Positions 8,937-16,412 are shown, counted from the first letter of the stretch. The stretch: 36,929 nucleotides of DNA from Desulfovibrio sp. (GCA_024699605.1 JAILPJ010000104.1:1-36929), one strand, 5' to 3'. A program made the numbers and translations. The notes: a model not told the origin generated them from the sequence alone.

Positions 8937-10648
8937 AGCGTTTTCAATTGCGTAATGAGGTAGGGGGTTTCATTGCCGGAGATGGTCAGGGCAAATTCCT
9001 GGCAAAAGGCCTGGCGTACTTTTTGAATGCTGTCGCTTTGCCACCAGGTGGGCAGATTTTGCCAGATGCGACTGGCCTGGGCGGCACAGAGACGGGCATC
9101 ACGAAAAAAAAGGCCCACTTCTTCAAGCCGTTGGAAGATATCGAGGCATTGTTGTGTGAGAGGCCAGTCCTTGAGGGCAAAGGTGACAAGAACAGGAATA
9201 TTGGCGGCCATAGCCTCAAGTAAAGTCGTGCCATGATGATCGAGCACCAGGAGACGGCAGTGGCGAATTTTGGGCCAGAGCGGGCCTGTGCAGAGACGAA
9301 GTCCTGGAAAACGGGGTAAAAGCCAGTCGGCGTCGGCGAGCGAAGATGGTAGGGGAAAATAGGGCCTGTAGAGCGAGCTCGCCAAGAGTTTTTGGTCAAG
9401 AGCCGAAAAAAAATGCTCTTTGGCCCGGCGATAGTTGAGCGTTGCCATCGGATTTGGTCGACAGTCCAGGCGATAGCCATACAGGGGCATTTCTGTGCCC
9501 ACAAAGACCAGCTCGGCGGCTTTTTCCGTGTGTTGATTGGCTATGCGCTGCAGTTGCGGATAGGGAAGTGGCAGAAAATGGCCGTCAATGTCTTCGTAGT
9601 GTTTCCAGCCCCAGGTGCCGAAGATATGCTGTTGGAATTCAAACATGCGCGTCAGACAAGGACTTTTGATCTGTCCGTAATTGCCTCCGTGCTGAATGAA
9701 CATCAGTCGGTGCCCTTGTGCCCGCAGGCAGGCCAGTCGTTGACGGTATTGGCTATCCTCGTAGGCACTGATGCTTGCGACAAAAAGTTTGCTTTGCCGG
9801 GCATGGGGAATGCGGCCTGGATGTCCAAGGTCTTTCAGAGAGCGAGGCAGGGCCTTGAGAAAAACGGGCAGCAGATCAGCTGGCAGATCCTGAGTGTTTT
9901 CGGCCAAGGAGGCGCACAATTGCGAAAGGGAACGCGAGTGATCCGGACCCTGGCTGGGATGCGCGAGGGCCAGGGAAAAGCGCAGGCTTTGCCAGAGGGA
10001 AAGCCCTTTGAGACGTGGAAAAGGCAGTAAGAGCAGTGTCTTGGCGATTTTGGCGCGCAGTTTTTGTCTGAGTGTTGAGGGGCTGCGCGCAGGCCTTGTT
10101 TCTGCATAGCTTTGCGCCTCAGTGATGCGCCAAGCCTTGGGCAGTTGGCTTCGACGCAAGAGCCACGAGAATAGCCAGTGATTGAAAGTACGGCCCAGGA
10201 CCCCGTGCAGGGTGAGATCGTTTTCGTCGACAAAGTCGAAGACCAAGTCATCGGGCAAAAGGGGAAGCTGTAAGGCTTCCTCGCGAAAGTCTTGGATCAG
10301 GACCTTGATACGCAGCCAGCGTTCCACAATCTGCTGGGCCACGAGCCCTGCCCAGGGCACAAGGAGCGTTTCCCAGTAACAGTCAGGGTAGGACTGAGCC
10401 TGGCTCGAAAGCTGTGCTGCGAGGCGTGGCAGATACTCCCCTGTTAGACAGATAGCTTTATGCCCTGCCGAGACAAGATCTGAGACCTTTTCCAAGGGCT
10501 CTGGCGCGAAAGCAAAACGCTTTTCCCAGTCAGGAAAAAGAGTCTCTTGCCCTGCAAAAACCCAGGGCCCTGCACAGAGTAGCTCATCGGGCTTACTGGT
10601 AGGGGAGATGGGGCCGAATTGGACGATTCTTTCCCTAGGCGCGTTCAA
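8933..10648 (-). CDS. Putative transferase, LIC12162-like, linked to nonulosonate synthesis
   Basis: 571 residues, cytoplasmic, no signal peptide. It resembles the LIC12162 family of putative transferases, which usually sit beside sialic/legionaminic/pseudaminic acid genes. Visible marks are an N-terminal segment with YWETLLVPWAGLVAQQIVER, a central MFIQHGGNYGQ motif, FGTWGWKHYED, and a late glycosyltransferase-B-like stretch (LLVLDHHGTTLLEAMAANIP) typical of a nucleotide-sugar-binding fold. It overlaps the end of neuB by 14 bases and starts with TTG, so it is translationally coupled. The likely job is transfer or export of the nonulosonic acid made by NeuB onto a surface glycan or flagellin. 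The fold assignment is moderate and the acceptor unknown. Confidence 0.7.
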   Translation of the reverse strand: MNAPRERIVQFGPISPTSKPDELLCAGPWVFAGQETLFPDWEKRFAFAPEPLEKVSDLVSAGHKAICLTGEYLPRLAAQLSSQAQSYPDCYWETLLVPWAGLVAQQIVERWLRIKVLIQDFREEALQLPLLPDDLVFDFVDENDLTLHGVLGRTFNHWLFSWLLRRSQLPKAWRITEAQSYAETRPARSPSTLRQKLRAKIAKTLLLLPFPRLKGLSLWQSLRFSLALAHPSQGPDHSRSLSQLCASLAENTQDLPADLLPVFLKALPRSLKDLGHPGRIPHARQSKLFVASISAYEDSQYRQRLACLRAQGHRLMFIQHGGNYGQIKSPCLTRMFEFQQHIFGTWGWKHYEDIDGHFLPLPYPQLQRIANQHTEKAAELVFVGTEMPLYGYRLDCRPNPMATLNYRRAKEHFFSALDQKLLASSLYRPYFPLPSSLADADWLLPRFPGLRLCTGPLWPKIRHCRLLVLDHHGTTLLEAMAANIPVLVTFALKDWPLTQQCLDIFQRLEEVGLFFRDARLCAAQASRIWQNLPTWWQSDSIQKVRQAFCQEFALTISGNETPYLITQLKTL

Positions 10649-11693
10649 GGTCCCCCCAGGTCAGCACATGATCATCAGCTAACGCTGTGCGTGTCACAAG
10701 CCCCAGAACTTCGTCAAAAAAGCGGGGAGAAATTCCATGGGCCGGCCTCTTCCAGGTGAGATCAGAGGCTTCGAGACGATGTCCTTGAGGCAAGGCGCGG
10801 GCCGTCACCAGCGATCTTCTGGCATGCTGTCGTGCGGGCTCTTCTTCTGGCAGAGCACGAATTTTGCATTCGCCGATGGAGAGCAGCGTTTCTTGCATGC
10901 TGCGGCGGAAGTGCTTGAGGTCTTCTTTGTCCATGGCATGATAGTGATCATTGCCAGGCAGCGTCTTATCATGGGTGAAATGCTTTTCAAGAATACAGGC
11001 GCCCAGTAGGGTGGCCGTCTTCAGAATGTGCATGTCGGCTGGCAGGGTGTGATCGGAATAGCCAATGGGATGGTCGGGAAAATGTTGCCGCAGGGCCACA
11101 ATCTGGCCTAAGGCCGCGTTGGCATCAGCCGTAGGATAATTCAGCACACAGTGTAACAGGGCTAAAGGATTGCCGGCGGCTTCGATCCATTCCACGGCTT
11201 CGGCAATTTCATGCAGATGGCTTGCGCCTGTGGAAAGCAGAATGGGTTTCTGATAGCTGCAAAGAATTCGGATGAACGGTTTATTGGTGATGTCTGAGGA
11301 CGAAATTTTGAAAACGTCCATCAGATCGTTCAGAAAGGCTGCCGATTCCACATCAAAAGGCGTTGACAGGAAGGTAATGCCTGTTTCGTCGCAATGGCGC
11401 TTGAGGGCTTCAAATTCGTTTTTCCAGAAACTGTCATGTTTCTTAAAGAGTGCGTACTGGCTTTGAGTCGGTTCTTTGCGCGTATCCCAATAGGCTGGAG
11501 AATCCTTGGAGGCCAGTGTCTCGGCTTTATACGTCTGAAATTTGATGGCGTCGGCGCCACCTTCTTTGGCTTCATCAATCAGGCGGCGGGCAAGATCCAT
11601 TTTGCCTTCATGATTGACGCCGGCTTCGGCGATGATATAGGGCATGACGGGTTGGGATGTGCGGGGCAGGGAAAAGATATGGTGCAAAGACAT
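10635..11693 (-). CDS. neuB: NeuB-family nonulosonic acid synthase (N-acetylneuraminate/legionaminate/pseudaminate synthase)
   Basis: Condenses phosphoenolpyruvate with a 6-carbon amino sugar to give a sialic-acid-like 9-carbon sugar. At 352 residues it is the usual length. The TIM-barrel part shows IIAEAGVNHEGK near the N-terminus, GADAIKFQTYKAE, FLSTPFD, FKISSSDI, LSTGAS, LLHCVLNYPT, IGYSDHT and ILEKHFTHDK; the KHFT and SDHT motifs are characteristic. The last 60 or so residues form the SAF (antifreeze-like) domain (RRSLVTARALPQGH). Which sugar is made cannot be told from the sequence alone. It is first in an operon with the LIC12162-like transferase and the Sel1 protein. Its ATG lies 7 nt after a short hairpin preceded by GGAGG (a shortened form of the leader element), and a good promoter lies 65-90 bases upstream. 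Confidence 0.93.
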   Translation of the reverse strand: MSLHHIFSLPRTSQPVMPYIIAEAGVNHEGKMDLARRLIDEAKEGGADAIKFQTYKAETLASKDSPAYWDTRKEPTQSQYALFKKHDSFWKNEFEALKRHCDETGITFLSTPFDVESAAFLNDLMDVFKISSSDITNKPFIRILCSYQKPILLSTGASHLHEIAEAVEWIEAAGNPLALLHCVLNYPTADANAALGQIVALRQHFPDHPIGYSDHTLPADMHILKTATLLGACILEKHFTHDKTLPGNDHYHAMDKEDLKHFRRSMQETLLSIGECKIRALPEEEPARQHARRSLVTARALPQGHRLEASDLTWKRPAHGISPRFFDEVLGLVTRTALADDHVLTWGDLERA

Positions 11694-11700
11694 AGCTATT

Positions 11701-11720
11701 CAGCGCCTGGCGCTGCCTCC
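11701..11720 (-). promoter_or_regulatory. Short form of the leader element (before neuB)
   Basis: On the minus strand GGAGG (11720-11716) is followed by CAGCG (11715-11711), five bases, and CGCTG (11705-11701), then 7 nt to the ATG. The GGAGG and outer stem are the same as in the four long copies, but the inner hairpin and the CCTCC segment are missing. The stem may extend to CAGCGC/GCGCTG with a 3-nt loop. Confidence 0.65.
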
Positions 11721-11756
11721 GTGATTGATAGATGGTGAATATTTTGACGGGCGAAA

Positions 11757-11785
11757 TAACTATACCTCCAAAAGGAGATAGTCAA
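11757..11785 (-). promoter_or_regulatory. Promoter of the neuB operon with a dyad in the spacer
   Basis: Reading the minus strand: TTGACT (-35, 11785-11780), 17 bases, TAGTTA (-10, 11762-11757). An alternative -10, TATAGT, lies at 11764-11759 with a 15-base spacer. The spacer is an almost perfect inverted repeat, TACCTCC-AAAA-GGAGATA (11763-11780 on +), which looks like an operator. The first ATG is about 65 bases downstream. Confidence 0.6.
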
Positions 11786-12630
11786 TCACCTCGCGCCGTT
11801 CGGAGCTGGCGGCACTACCGATAGCAACAAGATTGAGACATGGTCAAGATTGCTTGCCATGACAAGCCTCTGAATCCATAGCAGGAAAGACAAAGCCCCC
11901 ATTCCACGAGTCGAATCGTGGGCTTTGGTTCTGAGTCTTGCAACGTCTTCCTTGGGCAGGGAAAGCCAGCTTTGCGCTGTTTTGCGTGACTATGCCAGCC
12001 AAAAGTATTCTTACTGGGAATTTTGCCGATGAGGCTGAGAGGACGCTTCTGCGTGCGAAGGATGGGTCTTGCCTTGATTTGACTTACGCTTAGCGACCTG
12101 TCTGATGGCGTTTTTTTTCTGAAGAGATAAGCTCCTTCCCAGCGTACGCAGTGCTGTGTCTGTCCAAGATGGCGTGGCGCTGGCTGATTCCTCTTGAAAC
12201 AATCGCCGCTTGCCATTGTGGCCGTAAGATCGACAATGCAGTGAAGGAGAATATTTTTTTCGGCAAGAGTTCTGCCGTGACGCAGTGGCTTCTTTCGTAA
12301 ACTCAGCAAGTTTGCGGGAGTCAAAGCGTTCGCCTTGAGCGCAGTTTGAGCACAGTTTCAAGGTTTTTCTGGCAGGAGAAACCGCTTGCCTAGACAGTCA
12401 GATTTTGCTATTTTATCCCAAATCTCTCTGTGAAAAGTGTGCCGAGAACTGTCCGAATAGCGCCTGCGGAGATGGCTGTGATCAAAACAGGAAGCCCGTT
12501 GAGAGTTCCTGTCCCACGTTCTTGACAGAGAAGAGACGCAAGTATTGTGAGGCCTTATCAATGAGTGGTGAAAAACCGCTAGGCAAGCCGTGCGGATGAT
12601 AGCCACCCACCTTTTCTAATGCCTCACTTT
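11786..12630. other. Gene-poor region of about 850 bases
   Basis: No open frame here has a convincing start, ribosome-binding site or family motif; the overlapping minus-strand frames (about 11815-12324 and 12011-12361) read as low-complexity basic peptides and look like chance. Visible structure: a hairpin at 11892-11926 (AAAGCCC with GGGCTTT, or inner CCACGA with TCGTGG), a near-direct repeat AGCGCAGTTTG/AGCACAGTTTC near 12340-12360, and a Cys-rich plus-strand frame described separately. It may be a decayed gene. Confidence 0.5.
12405..12599 (+). CDS. Possible small cysteine-rich protein (doubtful)
   Basis: A 64-codon frame from TTG with eight cysteines, six of them in CEKCAENCPNSACGDGC and a later SSC, a spacing that could hold a metal or disulfides. 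The frame is open upstream to 12339 without an ATG. The only purine-rich site (CAGGAG, 12373-12378) is about 26 bases from the TTG, too far. It could be a real small gene with an odd start, the 3' remnant of a decayed gene, or chance. No family recognised. Confidence 0.22.
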   Translation: MLFYPKSLCEKCAENCPNSACGDGCDQNRKPVESSCPTFLTEKRRKYCEALSMSGEKPLGKPCG

Positions 12631-12645
12631 GCTTGAAAGTTTACA

Positions 12646-12740
12646 GGGCGTACCGTAACGCCCGAAATCGTCCAGGATTTCGTCTCCCCTATGTTGGACG
12701 ATTTTGCTTTACGGAGTTCTAAGTTTCATGGACGAAACTT
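12646..12740 (+). promoter_or_regulatory. Three-hairpin leader of fliS
   Basis: Three inverted repeats in a row: GGGCGT/ACGCCC (12646-12663); a 10-bp stem AAATCGTCCA/TGGACGATTT (12665-12674 and 12695-12704) with a 20-nt loop and a T-rich tail, terminator-like; and AAGTTTC/GAAACTT (12721-12740). The ribosome-binding site AGGTAGG follows at 12742-12748. Just upstream, GAAAGTTT (12635-12642) resembles a sigma28 -35 element, but the matching -10 is poor. An attenuator or translational switch is possible. Confidence 0.5.
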
Positions 12741-12754
12741 AAGGTAGGTATGTT

Positions 12755-13174
12755 ATGCATAAGGCTGTTCGTACATACTTCAGCCCGAGACGACAGGAAG
12801 TCAGTCAAGGGCAGCTATTGCTTGGTCTCTATGATGGAGCTTTGCAGTATTTGCAGCAGGCACGCGATCAGATGGTCGCGCAGAAGTTCGCCACACGCAG
12901 TTTACTCGTTAACCGAGCCTTGGAGATCATCGGCGAGCTTTCTCGCTCTCTTGATCTGAAGAGCGGGGGCGATCTGGCTGCCAAGCTGAATACGCTGTAT
13001 CTTCTTTGCTCCTCTCGCTTGCTTTCAGCAAGTGAGACCATGAGCGTGGATGATCTCGACAGCGTCGTGACGATTCTTACTCGTCTACGTGCCATTTATT
13101 CACAATTCCCCGAGACTCTGCAGGCTTCTGCCGCTGAAGAAAGTACACCCTGTGTAGCTGAAAACGACAGGTAA
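12755..13174 (+). CDS. fliS: Flagellar export chaperone FliS
   Basis: Cytoplasmic chaperone that binds the C-terminal disorder of flagellin (FliC), keeps it from polymerising and delivers it to the export gate. 139 residues, normal for the family, all helical. It opens with the typical A-x-x-x-Y region (AVRTYFSPRRQEVSQGQLLLGLYDGALQ); the Q-L-L-L-x-L-Y-D-G-A motif is the family signature. A second helix pair follows (LVNRALEIIGELSRSLDLKSGG). The C-terminal 15 residues are a polar tail. Unusually it is not next to fliC or fliD but alone, about 18 kb from the fliLNOPQ cluster. The ATG at 12755 has AGGTAGG 6 nt upstream. A long structured leader precedes it and a strong terminator follows, so it is monocistronic. 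Confidence 0.9.
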   Translation: MHKAVRTYFSPRRQEVSQGQLLLGLYDGALQYLQQARDQMVAQKFATRSLLVNRALEIIGELSRSLDLKSGGDLAAKLNTLYLLCSSRLLSASETMSVDDLDSVVTILTRLRAIYSQFPETLQASAAEESTPCVAENDR

Positions 13175-13213
13175 GGCCTTTTTTCAAGGCAGCTTGCGCT
13201 ACAGTCTTTCCTT

Positions 13214-13249
13214 GTAGACCTTTCAAATTTTGAAAGGGTCTACCCTTTT
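13214..13249 (+). terminator. Terminator of fliS
   Basis: A long stem, GTAGACCTTTCAA pairing with TTGAAAGGGTCTAC (13214-13243), followed by CCTTTT. Confidence 0.85.
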
Positions 13250-13309
13250 GTGCTTTTTATCCCTCCAGTTCCTTCCCCTTCTTACGACCAATCCTTCCAT
13301 TCATCAGGC

Positions 13310-13337
13310 AAAAAAAAGCCCCACTTGCGTGAGGCTC
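13310..13337 (-). terminator. Terminator of the RRM gene
   Basis: On the minus strand AGCCTCAC, loop GCAA, GTGGGGCT, then seven or more T. It ends the RRM transcript about 20 bases after its stop codon. Confidence 0.85.
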
Positions 13338-13356
13338 TGTTCTCTCTTGAGTGCTA

Positions 13357-13623
13357 TTAGTACCTGGGGGCACGAGGAGCACGCGGTTTTGCTTCGTTAA
13401 CCCTGAGGGTACGACCGCCAAAGCTGTAATTTTCCAGTGCTTCGATGGCTGCATTGGCCGCTTCGTCTTCCATTTCGACGAAGCCGAAACCACGTGCACG
13501 ACCAGTTTCTCTGTCACTGATCAGTTTGACTGACTGAACTTCGCCATAGGCCTGAAAAAGTTCGCGTACCTGTTCCTCAGTAGCCGACCAGGGAAGATTT
13601 CCCACATAAATGGACTTAGACAT
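13357..13623 (-). CDS. Small RRM RNA-binding protein
   Basis: 88 residues holding a single RNA-recognition motif. RNP2 is IYVGNLPW (residues 5-12) and RNP1 is RGFGFVEM (about 44-51), with the beta-alpha-beta-beta-alpha-beta order intact. A short basic, proline-rich tail (KPRAPRAPRY) follows. This is the bacterial cold-shock-type glycine-rich/RBP class found in cyanobacteria and many deltaproteobacteria; it binds single-stranded RNA, and targets are unknown. The gene is monocistronic with its own promoter (TTGACA, 17 bases, TTTAGT) and terminator. The ATG has GAGAGG upstream and a 5' leader of roughly 70 nt with several short repeats of ACTGTTTT. It sits just downstream of the dnaB operon. Confidence 0.93.
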   Translation of the reverse strand: MSKSIYVGNLPWSATEEQVRELFQAYGEVQSVKLISDRETGRARGFGFVEMEDEAANAAIEALENYSFGGRTLRVNEAKPRAPRAPRY

Positions 13624-13698
13624 GAACTAACCTCTCGAAAAAACAGTACAACTGCGCAATTTCCAGTAAAAACAGTTTACCGGCACGCACGAAGAGGT

Positions 13699-13727
13699 AC
13701 TAAATCATTCTTTACACTCTTTGTCAA
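13699..13727 (-). promoter_or_regulatory. Promoter of the RRM gene
   Basis: Minus strand: TTGACA (13727-13722), 17-base spacer, TTTAGT (13704-13699). The -35 element is perfect consensus and lies directly after the dnaB terminator. The 5' untranslated region is about 70 nt. Confidence 0.75.
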
Positions 13728-13730
13728 CGT

Positions 13731-13751
13731 AAAAACGCCATATCTAGGCGT
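13731..13751 (-). terminator. Terminator overlapping the dnaB stop codon
   Basis: Minus strand ACGCC (13751-13747), loop holding the TAG stop codon of dnaB, GGCGT (13739-13735), then T-rich. The stem uses the last codons of dnaB, so a ribosome at the stop codon would interfere with folding. Confidence 0.65.
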
Positions 13752-15243
13752 CATCTGGCGGATTTTCAAGTCCAGAGGGCAGTGTTTCCGAGGGCAGTCC
13801 CATCCAGTCCTCTGTCATATTTTCAAATGATGTATAACGCGAATGGAAAAGCAATTCAGCTACGCCTGTGGGGCCGTTACGCTGCTTACCAATAATGATT
13901 TCTGCCTTGCCCACCTCAGGACGGTCAGCGGGATTTTTGTGCTTATAGACATCGTCCCGATAGATGAACATGATGATGTCGGCGTCTTGCTCAATGGCAC
14001 CAGATTCACGCAAATCAGACATTTGAGGCCTTTTGTCCTCTCGCGCACGTTCTTCGACCTTGCGATTGAGCTGTGAGAGGGCAACGACGGGGATATTCAG
14101 GTCTTTGGCCACGGCCTTGAGCGTGCGGCTAATATCGGAAATTTCCAGCTCGCGCGAGTCTTTGCCACGGGGGCTGCGCATCAACTGCAGATAATCAACG
14201 ACCACAAGCCCGATATTGTACTTGGATTTCATCCGGCGAACTCTGGCCCGCAATTCCATGGTCGAGAGGGTGGCTGTGTCGTCTATATAGATCGGGGCGC
14301 CATTCAATTTGCCACCGGCTTCGTAGAGGCAGTTCCAATCCTCGTCCGTAAGCCGGTAGGCCTGGCGCAATTTGCTCATGTCCACATGGGCCGTGAGAGC
14401 CAGCATGCGTTGGACGAGCTGCTCGCGGCTCATTTCCAAAGAGAAGATGGCCACGGGGGTCGCCTGGGAGGAAAGGGCCGCGTTGACGGCGAGGGAAAGG
14501 GCAAACGCTGTTTTGCCCATAGACGGTCTGGCGGCAACAATAATGAGGTCTGAGGCCTGCAGACCCGCTGTGAGACGGTCAAGTTTGCCAAAACCTGTGG
14601 TGACGCCTGTGAGTTCATCGCGTTTGCCAGCGGCAGTACTCAGCCGTTCGAAAATATTGTCGATGATTTTTTTGGTGGATTCAAAGGTCTGCTCTTCCAT
14701 GCGTTCAGCAATGGAGAAAATGGCGTGCTCGGACTTGTCAAGCAGGCCTGCTACGTCATCGGTGTTTTGGTAGCTATTGCCGATGATTTCCGAGCAGACA
14801 TCAATCAACTTGCGTTGTGTGGCTTTGTCGCGCACCGTTTTGGCATAGAACTCCACATGGGCTGCGCTGACAATGGCCATGGTCAGTTCAGAAAGATAGC
14901 TTGAGCCGCCGGCTTTGTCATAGAGACCAAGGCTTTTCAGCTGCTCAGCCGTGGTCACAAGATCAATGGGGCGATTGGCCTCGTAGAGCGCTTGAAATGC
15001 CCGAAAAAGCAGAACATGCCTAGGATCGTAGAAATCCTCAGGTGACTTGATGATGTCAATGGCAGTGGCGCAGCCTTCCTTGTCAGTGAGCATGGCGGCT
15101 AGAACCGCCATTTCTGCTTCAATGCTATGGGGAGGAACGCGCTTTAAGAGATCCTGCTCGGCTCTTGACCCAGCCGGTCCTTGAGAATGAAAGGCTCCTC
15201 TGGAGTAGTCTCCAGAGGAGCGATAACCTTGCGTTTGACTCAT
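13744..15243 (-). CDS. dnaB: Replicative DNA helicase DnaB
   Basis: Hexameric 5'-3' helicase that unwinds DNA at the replication fork and contacts primase. About 499 residues from the ATG. The N-terminal helical domain begins with RVPPHSIEAEMAVLAAMLTD. The RecA-like C-terminal domain has Walker A (ARPSMGKTAFAL), Walker B (VVVDYLQLM) and the family motifs SLEMSREQLVQRM, SQLNRKVEER and DLRESGAIEQDAD. I prefer the ATG at 15243 (MSQTQGY) to an in-frame TTG six bases upstream. The intergenic gap to rplI is only 7 bases and no strong Shine-Dalgarno is visible; a hairpin in the end of rplI lies just upstream. Last gene of rpsF-rpsR-rplI-dnaB, a common arrangement. No intein is seen. Confidence 0.96.
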   Translation of the reverse strand: MSQTQGYRSSGDYSRGAFHSQGPAGSRAEQDLLKRVPPHSIEAEMAVLAAMLTDKEGCATAIDIIKSPEDFYDPRHVLLFRAFQALYEANRPIDLVTTAEQLKSLGLYDKAGGSSYLSELTMAIVSAAHVEFYAKTVRDKATQRKLIDVCSEIIGNSYQNTDDVAGLLDKSEHAIFSIAERMEEQTFESTKKIIDNIFERLSTAAGKRDELTGVTTGFGKLDRLTAGLQASDLIIVAARPSMGKTAFALSLAVNAALSSQATPVAIFSLEMSREQLVQRMLALTAHVDMSKLRQAYRLTDEDWNCLYEAGGKLNGAPIYIDDTATLSTMELRARVRRMKSKYNIGLVVVDYLQLMRSPRGKDSRELEISDISRTLKAVAKDLNIPVVALSQLNRKVEERAREDKRPQMSDLRESGAIEQDADIIMFIYRDDVYKHKNPADRPEVGKAEIIIGKQRNGPTGVAELLFHSRYTSFENMTEDWMGLPSETLPSGLENPPDDA

Positions 15244-15250
15244 TGGCAAA

Positions 15251-15772
15251 TTATTCAGCGGCTTCAGTTGTTTCGACTGCTGCCGATTCAGTAGCTTCGC
15301 TTTCAGCCGGTTCTTCTTCTATCGGCTTCTGATCACTGATCACTTTGACCTTGAGCATGGCAATGACGCTGGCGTGCAGACGCACGCGAACGGGATGCTC
15401 GCCAAGTGTGCGGATGGGCGCATCCAGCAGAATGCGTCTGCGGTCAACTTCGGTGCCCAGAGCCGCCAAAGCATCGCCAATGATGCTGGTGGTCACAGAG
15501 CCATAGAGCTTATCGTTGTCGCCCACATGCATGGGAATGACCACTTCAAGGGCTTCAAGGCGCGTCTGCAGATCTTGAGCTTCCGCACGCAGGGCATCCA
15601 TCTTGGCCTGCAGCTTTTTGCGCTCAAGTTCAAAGGTTTTTAAATTGGCGGGACTAGCCACCATGGCAAGGCCTTGGGGCAGAAGATAGTTGCGCCCGTA
15701 ACCCGCTTTGACTGTTACCACATCGCCAAGATTGCCGAGATTTTCCACGTCGGCGCGAAGAATGAGTTTCAT
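15251..15772 (-). CDS. rplI: Ribosomal protein bL9
   Basis: Large-subunit protein that bridges to the L1 stalk region. 173 residues. The N-domain begins MKLILRADVENLGNLGDVV and has the typical GYGRNYLLPQGLA. A long connecting helix (LERKKLQAKMDALRAEAQDL) leads to the C-domain (LYGSVTTSIIGDAL, LDAPIRTLGEHPV). The last 25 residues are an acidic Glu/Ala/Thr-rich tail (EEEPAESEATESAAVE), which many L9 proteins lack. The product is third of the rpsF operon, 12 bases after rpsR. Confidence 0.97.
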   Translation of the reverse strand: MKLILRADVENLGNLGDVVTVKAGYGRNYLLPQGLAMVASPANLKTFELERKKLQAKMDALRAEAQDLQTRLEALEVVIPMHVGDNDKLYGSVTTSIIGDALAALGTEVDRRRILLDAPIRTLGEHPVRVRLHASVIAMLKVKVISDQKPIEEEPAESEATESAAVETTEAAE

Positions 15773-15784
15773 ATGCCGCGCCCC

Positions 15785-16048
15785 CTAGATAGTACTCTTT
15801 TTCTTGACCTGAGAATCATGCGTCGCTGTGTAGATCAAAAGGGCCATTTGCCGGGCACGCTTGATCTCACGGGTCAAAAGACGCTGATGGTGGGCGCAGG
15901 TGCCGGTAATGCGGCGGGCAATGATTTTGCCACGTTCAGTGACAAAGTCACGCAGAATGTCAGGACGTTTGTAATTCAGGGGCAGTTCGGCATCGGCGCA
16001 GAAACGGCAGTACTTACGCCGTGGGGGAAAGCGTTTCTTATAGGCCAT
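15785..16048 (-). CDS. rpsR: Ribosomal protein bS18 (zinc-binding form)
   Basis: Small-subunit platform protein that pairs with S6. 87 residues, slightly longer than E. coli S18. It keeps the cysteine-containing form: YCRFCADAE near residue 13 and TCAHHQR near residue 50, a C-x2-C plus C-x-H/H arrangement consistent with a zinc site. Basic core [11 protein letters not shown] follows. Its ATG shares one base with the rpsF stop (TAATG), and GGAGG lies 7 nt upstream inside the end of rpsF, so translation is coupled. Confidence 0.96.
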   Translation of the reverse strand: MAYKKRFPPRRKYCRFCADAELPLNYKRPDILRDFVTERGKIIARRITGTCAHHQRLLTREIKRARQMALLIYTATHDSQVKKKSTI

Positions 16049-16353
16049 TATGCCACCTCCTCGGCGGCATCAGCCAGCCTGACTGTGACGAATTTAAAAA
16101 TGCCGTCGCTATTTCTGATATTGCGTTCAAGCTCGGCCACAAGCTGAGCAGGACCTGTGTACTCAAGGCGAACATAGTAGCCGCGCATAACTTTGCGTAC
16201 AGGGTAGGCGAGATCGCGCATGCCCCAGTGGTCTGCCGTGACCATTTTTCCACCTTCCCGCTCGATGATGCCCGTAAGGGATCCGAGCAGGCTTTCTCTC
16301 GCATCGCTGGCCAACTCCGGTGAAAGGAGCAGGAGCGTTTCAAATTTCCGCAT
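16048..16353 (-). CDS. rpsF: Ribosomal protein bS6
   Basis: Small-subunit protein that forms a heterodimer with S18 on the platform. 101 residues, normal length: [13 protein letters not shown] at the N-terminus, [12 protein letters not shown] in the middle and the YYVRLEYTG strand. First gene of the rpsF-rpsR-rplI-dnaB operon. The ATG at 16353 follows AAGGAG at a good distance. A near-perfect sigma70 promoter is about 60 bases upstream. The leader holds a CATACA/TGTATG hairpin (16382-16397), a possible autoregulatory site, but I do not see the CCG signature of the known S6:S18 leader motif. Confidence 0.97.
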   Translation of the reverse strand: MRKFETLLLLSPELASDARESLLGSLTGIIEREGGKMVTADHWGMRDLAYPVRKVMRGYYVRLEYTGPAQLVAELERNIRNSDGIFKFVTVRLADAAEEVA

Positions 16354-16412
16354 GGAAGCAACTCCTTTTGGATTGACAGCCCATACAGGGATGTATGAGC
16401 AAGGAATTCGTG

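Noticed and set aside
11815..12361. Overlapping minus-strand frames of 169 and 116 codons
   Set aside because: Low-complexity, basic peptides with no family motif, no ribosome-binding site and two frames covering the same bases; most likely chance.
15244..15285. A sixth copy of the leader element before dnaB
   Set aside because: A hairpin with CGGC/GCCG arms ends 15 nt before the ATG, but there is no G-rich block in front and the sequence is constrained by the rplI coding region.
16354..16412. S6:S18 autoregulatory leader motif before rpsF
   Set aside because: A hairpin is present, but I cannot find the CCG binding feature that defines the motif.
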